64,000 bases of DNA from Rhodanobacter sp. Root480 (GTDB lineage: Bacteria > Pseudomonadota > Gammaproteobacteria > Xanthomonadales > Rhodanobacteraceae). The notes beneath the pieces were generated by a model. It saw nothing but the letters and a program-made list of their open reading frames with translations, ran no database searches and was not told the DNA's origin. The stretch spans positions 124,492-188,491 of the forward strand of contig NZ_LMEX01000004.1 of the NCBI RefSeq assembly GCF_001426645.1. The letters run 5' to 3'. Made by a program: the position numbers and the translations under genes. This document shows, piece by piece, positions 26,041-35,230 of this stretch (the first letter of the stretch is position 1; every line of letters starts with the position of its first letter).

Positions 26041-28101
26041 ATGTCACCCCGCGACCTTGCCAAACGCTATCTGTTCACCGTGCTGCGCACGGGTTTTCGG
26101 CTGACCCCGATGCCTGTGGCCACACGCGACCGGCTGCGCCAGCGTTTCCTGGAACGGCATGCCGAACTGGTGCCGCAAGGGCCGCGTGGACAGATCGCCG
26201 ACGTGTCGCTGGCCGCGCGTCGCCCCCGTCGTCACGCCGCGGGACGCGCGATCGGTTACATGCCCCATCGCGTCGGCACCCTGCCCGCACCACTACCCGC
26301 CACCGTGGTGGCGTTCTACCTGCCGCAGTTCCATCCGATCCCGGAGAACGACGCGTGGTGGGGCGCTGGCTTCACCGAATGGCATAACGTGACTCGGGCG
26401 CTGCCGCAATTCGAAGGCCACGCGCAGCCGCGCCTGCCTGGCGAGCTGGGTTTCTACGACCTGCGCCTGCCCGACGCGATGCGCCGGCAGATGCAACTGG
26501 CGCGCGAGTACGGCATCGGCGCGTTCTGCAGCTATTTCTACTGGTTCGCCGGCAAGACCCTGCTCGAACAACCGCTGCGGCAATGGCTGGCCGACCCATC
26601 GCTAGACCTGCCGCTGTGCCTGTGCTGGGCCAACGAAAACTGGTCGCGACGCTGGGATGGCCGCGCCGACGACATCCTGATCGGCCAGCAGCACAGCGCC
26701 GACGACGACCTCGCCTTCATCGAATACATCGCGCCCTATCTCGCCGACCCACGCTACCTGCGCGTGGATGGCCAGCCGCTGCTGCTGATCTACCGGCCCG
26801 GCCTGCTGCCGGAGCCGCGCAAGACGGCGGAACGTTGGCGCGAGTGGTGCCGCAGCCACGGTATCGGCGAGATCCGGCTCGCCTACGTGCAGAGTTTCGA
26901 CCGCGTCGATCCGCGCGACATCGGCTTCGATGCCGCGGTCGAATTCCCGCCCAACAACATCTCGCCCTCGCCCATCACCGCGCGCCAGCACCTGCTCAAT
27001 CCCAACTACAGCGGTGACGTACACGACTGGCGCGAACTGGTGCGGCAATCCGTCGCGCAAGCCGATCCCGCCTATCCGCGCTATCCCGCAGTCAATCCGG
27101 GCTGGGACAACGAACCGCGCCGCAGCGGCCGCGGCCGCGTGTTCGCGCACGCCTCGCCACGCGGCTATCGCGACTGGTTGCGCCACGCTGTCGACACTGC
27201 GCAGCGACGGTTTCCCACGCAGCCGATGGTCTTCGTCAACGCATGGAACGAATGGGCGGAAGGCGCCGTGCTGGAACCGGATACTCGGCTCGGCCACGCC
27301 TGGCTCGACGCCACCCGCACGGCGCTGCGCCCGGTGCCGGCCACGGACTCGCGCCCCTGCGCGGTGCTGCATATCTGGTATCCGGACCTGCTGGACGAAC
27401 TGGCCGCCGCCTTGCGCGCCAGCCGCGTCGACTGGCGCATCATCATCACCACTGCCCACGAACGCGAGCAGCAAGTTCGCGAGCGCGCCGCGCAGCTCGG
27501 CATCGATGCGGAGATCGAGGTCTTCGAGAACCGCGGGCGCGACATCCTGCCCTTCCTTCACGTCGCCAACCGCCTGCTCGATGAAGGCGTGGACGTGGTG
27601 CTGAAACTGCACAGCAAGCGCTCGACCCATCGCGAAAACGGCGACGCGTGGCGCACCGACCTGCTCGGCAAGCTGCTGGCGCCCGAGCGGGTCGGCCGCA
27701 TTCTCTCCGCGTTTGCCGACGATCCAGCCCTGGGCATTGTCCACGCCGAGGGCCACCTGCAGCCGCTGGACCACTACTGGGGCCAGAACCGGGCCAACGT
27801 GGATTACCTCTGTCGCCGCGCCGGCATACCAATGCCCGAAGCCGGGTACGGCAGTTTCGTGGCTGGCACCATGTTCTGGTTGCGCCCCACCGCGTTGCGG
27901 CTGTTGCTCGACGCCCATCTCGACGTGCTGGATTTCGAAGCCGAGGCGGCCCAGCGCGACGGCACCCTAGCGCACGCGGTGGAGCGCACGTTCAACCTCG
28001 CCGCCTCCGAAAGCGGATTTGCCACCAGGAGCATTGCCTCGCTGATGGGCCTGGAAGAAGGCAAGGCGACCACCTACCCGTACGCGCAGCGCAGCGGCTG
28101 A
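26041..28101 (+). CDS. WbsX-like GH99-type protein fused to RgpF-like domain
   Basis: 686 residues. Residues about 85-425 match WbsX-type proteins of LPS loci, a GH99-like barrel: VVAFYLPQFHPIPENDAWWG, FTEWHNVTRALPQF, FCSYFYWFAGKTLL, LCWANENWSRRWDG and FVNAWNEWAEGAVLEPD are all recognisable. Residues about 440-680 match the RgpF family of rhamnan-assembly proteins (VFENRGRDILPFLHVANRL, LKLHSKRSTHRENG). Both domains are found in surface-polysaccharide loci, where they are thought to cleave, transfer or trim sugars; the exact reaction is not established. It is 50 nt after the GT2-GT4 gene, in the same orientation, and precedes etfB. Confidence 0.88.
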   Translation: MSPRDLAKRYLFTVLRTGFRLTPMPVATRDRLRQRFLERHAELVPQGPRGQIADVSLAARRPRRHAAGRAIGYMPHRVGTLPAPLPATVVAFYLPQFHPIPENDAWWGAGFTEWHNVTRALPQFEGHAQPRLPGELGFYDLRLPDAMRRQMQLAREYGIGAFCSYFYWFAGKTLLEQPLRQWLADPSLDLPLCLCWANENWSRRWDGRADDILIGQQHSADDDLAFIEYIAPYLADPRYLRVDGQPLLLIYRPGLLPEPRKTAERWREWCRSHGIGEIRLAYVQSFDRVDPRDIGFDAAVEFPPNNISPSPITARQHLLNPNYSGDVHDWRELVRQSVAQADPAYPRYPAVNPGWDNEPRRSGRGRVFAHASPRGYRDWLRHAVDTAQRRFPTQPMVFVNAWNEWAEGAVLEPDTRLGHAWLDATRTALRPVPATDSRPCAVLHIWYPDLLDELAAALRASRVDWRIIITTAHEREQQVRERAAQLGIDAEIEVFENRGRDILPFLHVANRLLDEGVDVVLKLHSKRSTHRENGDAWRTDLLGKLLAPERVGRILSAFADDPALGIVHAEGHLQPLDHYWGQNRANVDYLCRRAGIPMPEAGYGSFVAGTMFWLRPTALRLLLDAHLDVLDFEAEAAQRDGTLAHAVERTFNLAASESGFATRSIASLMGLEEGKATTYPYAQRSG

Positions 28102-28214
28102 TTCCCCCACGCCACGGAAGTCCCCGCGGATTCATTTCGTACGACGGTTTGATGCCGGTTAGAATGGGTGTTCACGCGTCCCGACAGGGGCAGCCAACGA
28201 AGTAGGAATCTCCG

Positions 28215-28961
28215 ATGAAAATTCTGGTCGGCTACAAGCGCGTCGTGGATTACAACGTGCGCATCCAGGTCAAACCCGACGGCAGTGGTGTGGTGACCGA
28301 TGGCGTCAAGCTGTCCGCCAATCCATTCGACGACATCGCGCTGGAAGAAGCCCTGCGCCTGCGCGAGAAAGGCGTCGCCGAGGAAGTGATCGTGGTCGGC
28401 ATCGGCCCGGCCAACCTCACCGCCCACCTGCGCAATGGCCTGGCGATGGGCGCCAACCGCGCCATCCACGTGACCACCGAAGACGCGGTGCAGCCGCTGA
28501 CCGCCGCTCGCGTCTTCCTGAAGCTGATCGAGAAAGAGCAGCCCGGCCTGGTGATCCTGGGCAAGCAGGCCATCGACGACGACGCCAACCAGACCGGCCA
28601 GATGCTGGCGGCCCTGTGGGATCGCCCGCAGGCCACGTTTGCCGGCAAGGTGGAGATCGCCGACGGCAAGGCCACGGTAACGCGCGAAGTCGACGCCGGC
28701 CTGGAAGTGATCGAGGCCGACCTGCCCGCCGTGATCACCACCGACCTGCGCCTCAACGAGCCGCGCTTCATCAAGCTGCCCGACATCATGAAGGCCAAGT
28801 CCAAGCCGATCGACGTGATCGAATTCGGCTCACTCGGCGTTGAGGCGCACGACCACCTGAAAACCACGCATTACGCCGCGCCCGCCAAACGCAGCAAGGG
28901 CGTGATGGTGAAGGACGCCGCCGAACTGGTCGCCGCACTGAAGCAGAAAGGCCTGCTGTAA
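28215..28961 (+). CDS. etfB: Electron transfer flavoprotein beta subunit
   Basis: 248 residues, the usual length. With EtfA it forms the FAD/AMP heterodimer that collects electrons from acyl-CoA and other dehydrogenases. Typical segments: KILVGYKRVVDYNVRI at the N-terminus, NPFDDIALEEALRLRE and the ETF-beta signature region VIEADLPAVITTDLRLNEPRF. AGGAA stands 8 nt before the ATG. A REP element separates it from etfA by 103 nt. Confidence 0.97.
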   Translation: MKILVGYKRVVDYNVRIQVKPDGSGVVTDGVKLSANPFDDIALEEALRLREKGVAEEVIVVGIGPANLTAHLRNGLAMGANRAIHVTTEDAVQPLTAARVFLKLIEKEQPGLVILGKQAIDDDANQTGQMLAALWDRPQATFAGKVEIADGKATVTREVDAGLEVIEADLPAVITTDLRLNEPRFIKLPDIMKAKSKPIDVIEFGSLGVEAHDHLKTTHYAAPAKRSKGVMVKDAAELVAALKQKGLL

Positions 28962-28972
28962 CCCCTCATACC

Positions 28973-29045
28973 TGTAGGAGCCCACCCTGTGGGCGACGCT
29001 TTTCAATAACCACAAAGAGCATCGCCCACAGCGCGGGCTCCTACA
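28973..29045. repeat. REP-like inverted element, copy 2
   Basis: Arms 28973-28996 (starting TGTAGGAGCCCACCCTGTGG) and 29022-29045 (ending GGGCTCCTACA) are imperfect reverse complements. This copy shares the TGTAGGAGC end with the other three but has a different inner stem (CCCAC/GTGGG). It sits inside the etfB-etfA operon. Confidence 0.85.
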
Positions 29046-29064
29046 TGAAGCTTCGGAGACACTC

Positions 29065-30009
29065 ATGAGCAAGATTCTCGTCATCGCCGAACACCTCGGC
29101 GGCAAGCTGAACTCATCCACCGCGCGCGCCGTCAGCGCTGCCGCCGCCATCAAGGGCGATGCCATCGACGTGCTGGTGCTGTCCGACGCCCCCGACGCCA
29201 TCGCCGCGGAAGCCGCGAAGATCGAAGGCGTGAGCCGCGTGCTGACCGTCGCCAAGCCTGAGAACGCGCATCCGCTGGCTGCCGTGCTGGCACCGCAGAT
29301 CGCCAAGGCCGCCGATGGCTACAGCCATGTGTTTGCGCCTTCCACCACGTTCGGTAAGGACATCGCCCCGCGCGTGGCTGCGCTGCTGGGTGTGGCCCAA
29401 GTCAGCGACGTGATGAGCGTCGAGGCCGCTCACACGTTCAACCGTCCCATCTACGCCGGCAACGCCATCATCACCGTCGAAGCCGATGCCAATCACACCG
29501 TGGTCGCCACCATCCGCACCGCCTCGTGGTCGGCGGCCGCCTCGGGCGCCAATACCGCGCCGGTCGAAGCACTGACCATCGACGTTCCGCTGCCCACCCA
29601 CACCCGCTTCGTGGAACTGAACCAGGGCAGCAGCGACCGCCCCGACCTGCAAAGCGCCGCCAAAGTTGTCTCTGGTGGCCGTGGTGTCGGCTCGAAGGAA
29701 AACTTCGACATCATCTACAAATTCGCGGACAAGATCGGCGCTGCCGTCGGCGCCTCGCGCGCCGCCGTCGACGCCGGCTACTGCCCCAACGAAATGCAGG
29801 TCGGCCAGACCGGCAAGATCATCGCCCCCGAGCTGTACATGGCCATCGGCATCTCCGGCGCCATCCAGCACCTCACCGGCATCAAGGACGCCGGCACCAT
29901 CGTGGCGATCAACAAGGATGGCGAGGCGCCGATCTTCGAGGTGGCGGACTTCGGACTGGTGGGGGATCTGTTCAAGATCATTCCAGAGCTGGAAGCGGCG
30001 TTAGGCTGA
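29065..30009 (+). CDS. etfA: Electron transfer flavoprotein alpha subunit
   Basis: 314 residues. The FAD-binding C-terminal domain is clear: [57 protein letters not shown] and [22 protein letters not shown] lies 7 nt before the ATG. The gene marks the left border of the O-antigen locus, as etfA does in Xanthomonas. Confidence 0.98.
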   Translation: MSKILVIAEHLGGKLNSSTARAVSAAAAIKGDAIDVLVLSDAPDAIAAEAAKIEGVSRVLTVAKPENAHPLAAVLAPQIAKAADGYSHVFAPSTTFGKDIAPRVAALLGVAQVSDVMSVEAAHTFNRPIYAGNAIITVEADANHTVVATIRTASWSAAASGANTAPVEALTIDVPLPTHTRFVELNQGSSDRPDLQSAAKVVSGGRGVGSKENFDIIYKFADKIGAAVGASRAAVDAGYCPNEMQVGQTGKIIAPELYMAIGISGAIQHLTGIKDAGTIVAINKDGEAPIFEVADFGLVGDLFKIIPELEAALG

Positions 30010-30109
30010 GCGGTCGAGGCCGCTTCAGCACTCCAGGCGGCCGGTCACGCCTCGGGCCGGGTGATGGTTTAGCATTAGCGCTCATTCCATCCAGGTTCGG
30101 GAATTATCA

Positions 30110-30214
30110 ATGGAGCAACACGGTCTCGTACCGCGAGGATCAACTTCTTTGCGTGTCCTTACCGTGCCAGTTCGGGCAGGCGCCGCAGCGGACCTCCCAA
30201 AGGAGATCCTCTGA
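30110..30214 (+). CDS. Possible 34-residue leader ORF coupled to the next gene
   Basis: A short frame (ATG 30110, 34 codons) ends in TGATG, its stop overlapping the ATG of the methyltransferase by one base. The peptide (starting MEQHGLVPRG, ending ADLPKEIL) has no known features and its own ribosome site is weak. The AAAGGAG inside it clearly serves the methyltransferase. It may be a coupling leader, the remnant of an older gene, or chance. Confidence 0.3.
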   Translation: MEQHGLVPRGSTSLRVLTVPVRAGAAADLPKEIL

Positions 30215-30951
30215 TGGGCTTGCTACATGAATGCGCACGGATACTCAGGCGCACCCCCATTCACCCCCAGTGGCTATTGGGTAAACGTCAGGTACCACAA
30301 GGTCTGACCAGCGCCACAGGCGTAATTCTCGATATAGGCGCCGCCGACCGGTGGATTGCGGCCCATCTGCCGAAGGCAGTCAATTACATTGCCCTGGATT
30401 ATCCGGCAACCGGTAACGAGTTCTACGATGCCCGCCCGGATATTTTTGCCGACGCCTGTATTCTTCCCATCGCCGACCAATGCGTCGATGGCGTGGTCTG
30501 CTTTGAAGTCATTGAGCACGTCCCCGATCCGGCGCTTGCGCTGAAGGAAATCGCGCGCGTGCTCAGGCCCGGTGGCCGGGCCTGGATCTCCATGCCGTTT
30601 CTATACCCTCTGCACAACGAGCCTTTCGACTTCCAGCGATTTACGGAATTCGGCCTGCGCCGCGATGCGGCACGAGCGTCTTTGGAAGTCGTTTCGCTGC
30701 ACCGATCCGGGCATGCGATCCGCGCCGCCGGCTTGATCATGTGTCTCGCTATCGCAGGTGGCGTGGATGCCAAGAAGGGGGTTCTGAAAATTCTTCTGTT
30801 ACCCATCGCATTGCTGGCGATCGTTCTTACCAATGCGGTGACCTGGTTGATGTCGCAGCTATGGCCGGACTGGAAAAACATTGCCACCGGGCATTTCCTG
30901 GAACTCCGCAAGGGCACGGAACCGGCAACTGGCGATGGGCCTAAAACATGA
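30214..30951 (+). CDS. Class I SAM-dependent methyltransferase
   Basis: 245 residues. Methyltransferase type 11 motifs: VILDIGAADRWIAAHL (SAM-binding motif I), DACILPIADQCVDGVVCFEVIEHV (motif IV region) and EIARVLRPGGRAWISMPF. A hydrophobic segment near residues 190-215 may associate with the membrane. AAAGGAG lies 7 nt upstream of the ATG. It is the first confident gene of the O-antigen locus on this strand; its stop overlaps the next start by 4 nt (ATGA). The acceptor is unknown, probably a sugar of the O-chain. Confidence 0.85.
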   Translation: MGLLHECARILRRTPIHPQWLLGKRQVPQGLTSATGVILDIGAADRWIAAHLPKAVNYIALDYPATGNEFYDARPDIFADACILPIADQCVDGVVCFEVIEHVPDPALALKEIARVLRPGGRAWISMPFLYPLHNEPFDFQRFTEFGLRRDAARASLEVVSLHRSGHAIRAAGLIMCLAIAGGVDAKKGVLKILLLPIALLAIVLTNAVTWLMSQLWPDWKNIATGHFLELRKGTEPATGDGPKT

Positions 30952-32069
30952 AGGTTTTTTTCGTCAGCACCATGTATCCGCGCGATGCAGCCGGATACCG
31001 CGGCGTGTTCATCAGGAACATGGTGTTCGGTCTTTCTCGCGCCCCTTCGATCGAGCTGAGCGTATGGGCGCCCCCCGGCGAATTGCCTGAAGGCGTCGCG
31101 AAAGCAACCACACCGTCGGACAGTGATTGGCTGGGCAAGCTCGTCGATCTCGGCGGCATCTCGCACATGATGCGCAGCGGCGGCGTGCGCGCCCTGCTTT
31201 CGCCCGTTCGCTTGTTGCGGATACTGGCCGCGGCATACAGGCGGCAGCGCGATGTCGATGTCTACCACATCAACTGGTTGCAATCGGCCCTGCCGTTGCC
31301 GCGCGATGGCAAGCCCGCACTGATCACTGTTCTAGGCAATGATCTCCGTTTGCTCGGGCTTCCATTCATGCGGCCGCTGTTGAGACGCGTGATGCGCCAC
31401 AGACGGGTAGCCATCTGTCCCAATGCCGAATGGATGTGCGAACCATTGCAGCAGGCCTTTGGCGATATTGCCGAGATCCAGCCGATCTCGTTCGGCATTG
31501 ATCCGGTCTGGTACGCAATCCAGCGCAAGCCTTTGGACCAGAGCCCGAAACGGTGGTTGGTCGTCGCCCGACTCACGGCGGAAAAAATGGGGCCCCTGTT
31601 CGAATGGTCCCGATCACTCTTTGAAGATGGGTCGCGGGAACTACACCTCTTTGGTCCCATGGAACAGGCCATCGACGTGCCGTCGTGGGTGCACTATCAC
31701 GGTCCGGCCGCGCCGAAACAGCTCGCCAGGGAATGGTTTCCGCAAGCCTGCGGACTCATCACGCTGAGCCGCCATGCGGAAGGGCGCCCCCAGGTCATGC
31801 TGGAAGCGATGGCTGCGGGTATGCCGATCATCGCATCGCGGATGCCTGCGCACGCCACGGTGGTCATCGATGGGGAAACCGGCTTGTTGTGCGACTCACC
31901 GCAAAGCTATGGCGATGCTCTGGCACGCCTGGAGGATGCCGCGACCAATCAGCAATTCGGAGAAGCCGCTCGTCGTCGAGTGAACGACGAATTGGGTACA
32001 TGGGACGATTGCGCACAACGCTATATCCGGGTTTACAACCACCTGCGCGGAGATTCGCACGGTGGCTGA
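30948..32069 (+). CDS. Glycosyltransferase family 4
   Basis: 373 residues. GT-B fold: N-terminal KVFFVSTMYPRDAAGYRGVFIRNM with an acceptor-side domain, ALITVLGNDLRLLG, then the nucleotide-sugar domain with RWLVVARLTAEKMG, LHLFGPM and the E-x7-E block EGRPQVMLEAMAAGMPIIAS. No membrane helix. Overlaps the upstream methyltransferase by 4 nt and the downstream epimerase by 8 nt, so the three are tightly coupled. The sugar transferred is not predictable. Confidence 0.9.
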   Translation: MKVFFVSTMYPRDAAGYRGVFIRNMVFGLSRAPSIELSVWAPPGELPEGVAKATTPSDSDWLGKLVDLGGISHMMRSGGVRALLSPVRLLRILAAAYRRQRDVDVYHINWLQSALPLPRDGKPALITVLGNDLRLLGLPFMRPLLRRVMRHRRVAICPNAEWMCEPLQQAFGDIAEIQPISFGIDPVWYAIQRKPLDQSPKRWLVVARLTAEKMGPLFEWSRSLFEDGSRELHLFGPMEQAIDVPSWVHYHGPAAPKQLAREWFPQACGLITLSRHAEGRPQVMLEAMAAGMPIIASRMPAHATVVIDGETGLLCDSPQSYGDALARLEDAATNQQFGEAARRRVNDELGTWDDCAQRYIRVYNHLRGDSHGG

Positions 32070-32988
32070 TTCCATTCTGGTTCTCGGGGCCAGCGGGTTC
32101 ATTGGCCGCAACCTCACCCGATCCTTGGCGGAACGAGGGATACCGGTGATCGCGGTAAGCCGAAACGGCGACGTCCCCCACCATGCGCTGATCGAGCAGG
32201 TGATCGGCGACCTCCGCGAGCCCGAACAACTCGACCCATTGCTGCAACGCAGCCGGGCCGTCGTGCATCTGGCGACGACGTCCACGCCCGGTACCTCTGC
32301 CGCACGACCGCTGCATGAGGTCGAGACCAACCTCCATCTCACTGCCGCCTTGTTACAGGCTCTCCACGAGCATCCGCAGGTCGACTTGCTGTACATGTCT
32401 TCAGGAGGGTCGCTGTACGCCGATACGACCACGCAGCCGTCCAGCGAATCGGCGCGGCTTCAGCCGCGCTCTTACCATGGCGCAACCAAGCTGGCCTCCG
32501 AGACATTCATCGCGGCCTGGTGCAGCCAGTCTGGCGGCAAGGCGACCATCCTGCGCCCATCCAATGTCTATGGCCCAGGCCAGCCGGAACGCAAGGGATT
32601 CGGTGTGATCCCTGCAGCGTTCGGCACGATGTTGCGCGGCGAGACACTGCATGTGTGGGGCGACGGATCCGCACAACGCGACTACGTCTACATTGATGAC
32701 CTGGTCGAGCTGTGCGCACTTGTGCTGACCAACCCGATGCCGGCAGGGGTGCGTACCTTCAACGCCTGCAGTGGAACAAGCGTCAGCCTCAACGAGCTCT
32801 TTGGCATCATGGAATCAGTTGCCGGCCAGCCTCTGCAACGCAGTTACGAACCTGGGCGGGTGGTTGATGCCTCATGCATCGCCATGGATCCCACCTTGGC
32901 GGCACAGGCATACGGGTGGCAACACGGAACATCGCTGGAAGCCGGGATCAGGCAAACATGGGAGCATTTCCGCCGTGCGACCCACTGA
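32062..32988 (+). CDS. NAD-dependent nucleotide-sugar epimerase/dehydratase (extended SDR)
   Basis: 308 residues, starting at a GTG that overlaps the upstream gene. The Rossmann site LVLGASGFIGRNL is clear and the fold is that of UDP-hexose 4-epimerases. The usual catalytic Y-x-x-x-K is altered: the sequence reads SYHGATKLASE, so the Lys is in place, a His occupies the normal Tyr position and the Tyr is displaced by one residue. NVYGPGQPERKGFGVIP, QRDYVYIDDL and the C-terminal substrate region are normal. It probably makes a rare sugar nucleotide for the O-chain, but activity needs testing. Confidence 0.85.
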   Translation: MADSILVLGASGFIGRNLTRSLAERGIPVIAVSRNGDVPHHALIEQVIGDLREPEQLDPLLQRSRAVVHLATTSTPGTSAARPLHEVETNLHLTAALLQALHEHPQVDLLYMSSGGSLYADTTTQPSSESARLQPRSYHGATKLASETFIAAWCSQSGGKATILRPSNVYGPGQPERKGFGVIPAAFGTMLRGETLHVWGDGSAQRDYVYIDDLVELCALVLTNPMPAGVRTFNACSGTSVSLNELFGIMESVAGQPLQRSYEPGRVVDASCIAMDPTLAAQAYGWQHGTSLEAGIRQTWEHFRRATH

Positions 32989-33066
32989 GCATCGTGTTAC
33001 CGATTGTCCAATCGCGGGCGCTCCTGTTGCGGCTCGATCTCATGCGAGTCGGCAGCAACGCACCCG

Positions 33067-34023
33067 ATGATGAAACACATCTTCAAGGCCCTCGGTATTC
33101 TGCTGGCGCTCGCGGCCGGCGCGTATTTCGTGCTGTACGCCCATCAGGCGCTTGCCGGCAAGGATTTATCCGCCCTGCTCGATGGCAAGGTGATGCTTGC
33201 GGGAGCCTCCCTGACACTGCTCTACGCTTCGTCCATCATTACGACGGCGATTGCCTGGACACTGCTGCTTCGATCCATGAATCAGCAAGCCAGGTTCGGC
33301 CGCCTGCTCCCCATTCTCGCTACGACGCAATTCGGCAAATACCTTCCAGGTAACGTGGCTCAGCATATTGGCCGTATCGCACTCGCACGTGGGGCCAACG
33401 TGCAGCTCCCCGCAGCTGTCTTTTCCGTAGCTTACGAACTGCTGCTGGCGCTCGTCGCAAGCGCACACATCGGCGCTCTTACGCTCCTGTGGTCGCCACC
33501 CGCAGCCCTGCTGACGTGGAGAATCACCGAATATCGGCTGCCACTGCTGGCGGCCGTCACCGCCTTTGCAGTGGCAGCCCTGTGGCTGGCGCCACGTTTC
33601 GCTGTCTTGTTGGGTCGCCTGAGGGGAGGTCAACACCCGGAGGAAGAATCCGGACTCACGCGCCTTCACCTCGACCCCACTACGGTGGTCGCCTGCTATG
33701 CGCTTTATGCCAGCAGCTTTGTGATGATCGGAGCCGGCCTGTGGCTGGTCGCGCACACACTGGTCGATCCGACTTCGCAGGTTCCTGGCGTACTGTTTTT
33801 CGTAGGCGCATTTGCGAGCAGTTGGATACTTGGCTTTGTCGCACCAGGTGCACCGGCGGGATTGGGCATCCGTGAAGCCCTGCTCAGTGCCTGGCTAAGC
33901 GGCGTCATGGCACCTGTCGACGTAGTACTGGTCGTGGTGACGTTGCGCATCGCCACCACACTGGGTGATCTGTTGAACTTTGCGTTGGGCAGCGTGTTCA
34001 TGCTGCGCCGACCCGTCAACTAA
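33067..34023 (+). CDS. Flippase-like integral membrane protein (LPG-synthase TM/AglD-like)
   Basis: 318 residues from the ATG at 33067 (MMKHIFKALGI); the frame opens 21 codons earlier without support. About eight membrane helices, with the family features LLRSMNQQARFGRLLPILATTQFGKYLPGNVAQHIGRI near the middle and GFVAPGAPAGLGIREALL towards the end. Members of this fold are proposed lipid or polyprenyl-linked-sugar flippases. It is followed 233 nt later by a polyprenyl-phosphate sugar transferase gene on the same strand and then a convergent YfhO-like gene, so a role in flipping a lipid-linked sugar is likely. Confidence 0.82.
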   Translation: MMKHIFKALGILLALAAGAYFVLYAHQALAGKDLSALLDGKVMLAGASLTLLYASSIITTAIAWTLLLRSMNQQARFGRLLPILATTQFGKYLPGNVAQHIGRIALARGANVQLPAAVFSVAYELLLALVASAHIGALTLLWSPPAALLTWRITEYRLPLLAAVTAFAVAALWLAPRFAVLLGRLRGGQHPEEESGLTRLHLDPTTVVACYALYASSFVMIGAGLWLVAHTLVDPTSQVPGVLFFVGAFASSWILGFVAPGAPAGLGIREALLSAWLSGVMAPVDVVLVVVTLRIATTLGDLLNFALGSVFMLRRPVN

Positions 34024-34256
34024 TCGAATCTCGGAACTGCATGCACAATCGGAAAGCCCATTCGCCCAAGTCCGCTTGAGGCGAAGGATCAATCACCAGG
34101 ACCAGACTCACCCGTTGCCCAGCAACCGCCGCAATATCACAAGACGATCAGCGGCAGGCAGAGAACTACGGGAGGCGCGGAGAGCACGCCATCCAACAAC
34201 AGAACCATGCAGAACCTGTTTCGAACCGAACGACACTCAAGCATCAAGGTGAACCC

Positions 34257-35225
34257 ATGAAACTCATCATCCAGATCCCCTGCCTCAATGAGTCCGAGAC
34301 ACTGGCTATCGCGTTGGCTGACCTGCCCCGTGAAGTCGCTGGCTTCGACGCGGTGGAATGGCTGATCATCGATGACGGATCGACCGACAATACGGCGGAG
34401 GTCGCACGCCAGAACGGCGTTCACCATGTGGTGCGCCATCCGGTGAACCGCGGCCTGGCGGTTGGCTTCATGTCCGGACTCGATGCGTGCCTGCGGTTGG
34501 GCGCCGATGTCATCGTCAACACTGATGCAGACAATCAATACTGCGGCGCCGACATCCCCAAGCTCACTGCACCGGTATTGGCGCATGAGGCGGACATTGT
34601 CATTGGTACGCGGCCGATCGACGACACGGAGCACTTTTCCTGGATCAAGAAGAAACTGCAGCGCCTCGGCAGTTGGGCGGTGCGGGTAGCGAGCAAGACC
34701 GACGTTGCCGACGCTCCCAGCGGCTTCCGCGCCATGTCGCGCGAAGCGGCGCTGCGCCTGAATGTGTTCAACGCCTATACCTACACCCTGGAAACAATCA
34801 TTCAGGCCGGCCAGAGCAACCTGACCATTCTCTCTGTTCCAATCCGTACCAACGGCGACCTTCGGCCGTCACGGTTGGTCAAAAGCATATCCAGCTACGT
34901 GAAGCGCTCGTTGGTGACGATTCTTCGCGTATTCGTGATCTATCGGCCGCTTGCACTGTTTTTCTATGTTGGCTCGGTTTTCTGGCTGATCGGATTGGCC
35001 GCGGGCGGACGTTTTCTGTACCACTACTTCGACGGTAGCGGTGCGGGCCATATCCAATCGGTGATTCTTGCCTCGCTATGCATCACGCTAGGCATGCTTT
35101 TGTACATGATGGGTTTGATCGGCGACCTGATTGCCACCAATCGAAAGCTCTCGGAGCGCATTCTTCTCCGCGTCAGGCAACTCGAACTCAAGCGTGATTC
35201 GCGTCAAAACGATTCCACACCATAA
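34257..35225 (+). CDS. Polyprenyl-phosphate sugar transferase (GT2, DPM/GtrB-like)
   Basis: 322 residues. The N-terminal GT2 domain (1-220) has LIIQIPCLNESETLAIAL, LIIDDGSTDNTAE and VNTDADNQY (the D-x-D metal site), with the DAPSGFRAMSREAALRL loop typical of dolichyl-phosphate mannosyltransferase-like enzymes. Two C-terminal membrane helices (about 235-260 and 275-298) are also typical of GtrB/CsbB. It probably charges undecaprenyl phosphate with one sugar on the cytosolic face. Neighbours are a flippase-like gene upstream and a YfhO-like membrane protein convergent 5 nt downstream. Confidence 0.9.
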   Translation: MKLIIQIPCLNESETLAIALADLPREVAGFDAVEWLIIDDGSTDNTAEVARQNGVHHVVRHPVNRGLAVGFMSGLDACLRLGADVIVNTDADNQYCGADIPKLTAPVLAHEADIVIGTRPIDDTEHFSWIKKKLQRLGSWAVRVASKTDVADAPSGFRAMSREAALRLNVFNAYTYTLETIIQAGQSNLTILSVPIRTNGDLRPSRLVKSISSYVKRSLVTILRVFVIYRPLALFFYVGSVFWLIGLAAGGRFLYHYFDGSGAGHIQSVILASLCITLGMLLYMMGLIGDLIATNRKLSERILLRVRQLELKRDSRQNDSTP

Positions 35226-35230
35226 CCCGA

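Noticed and set aside
30010-30213. JUMPstart/ops element expected before O-antigen genes
   Set aside because: No GGCGGTAGCG-type core was found in the interval.
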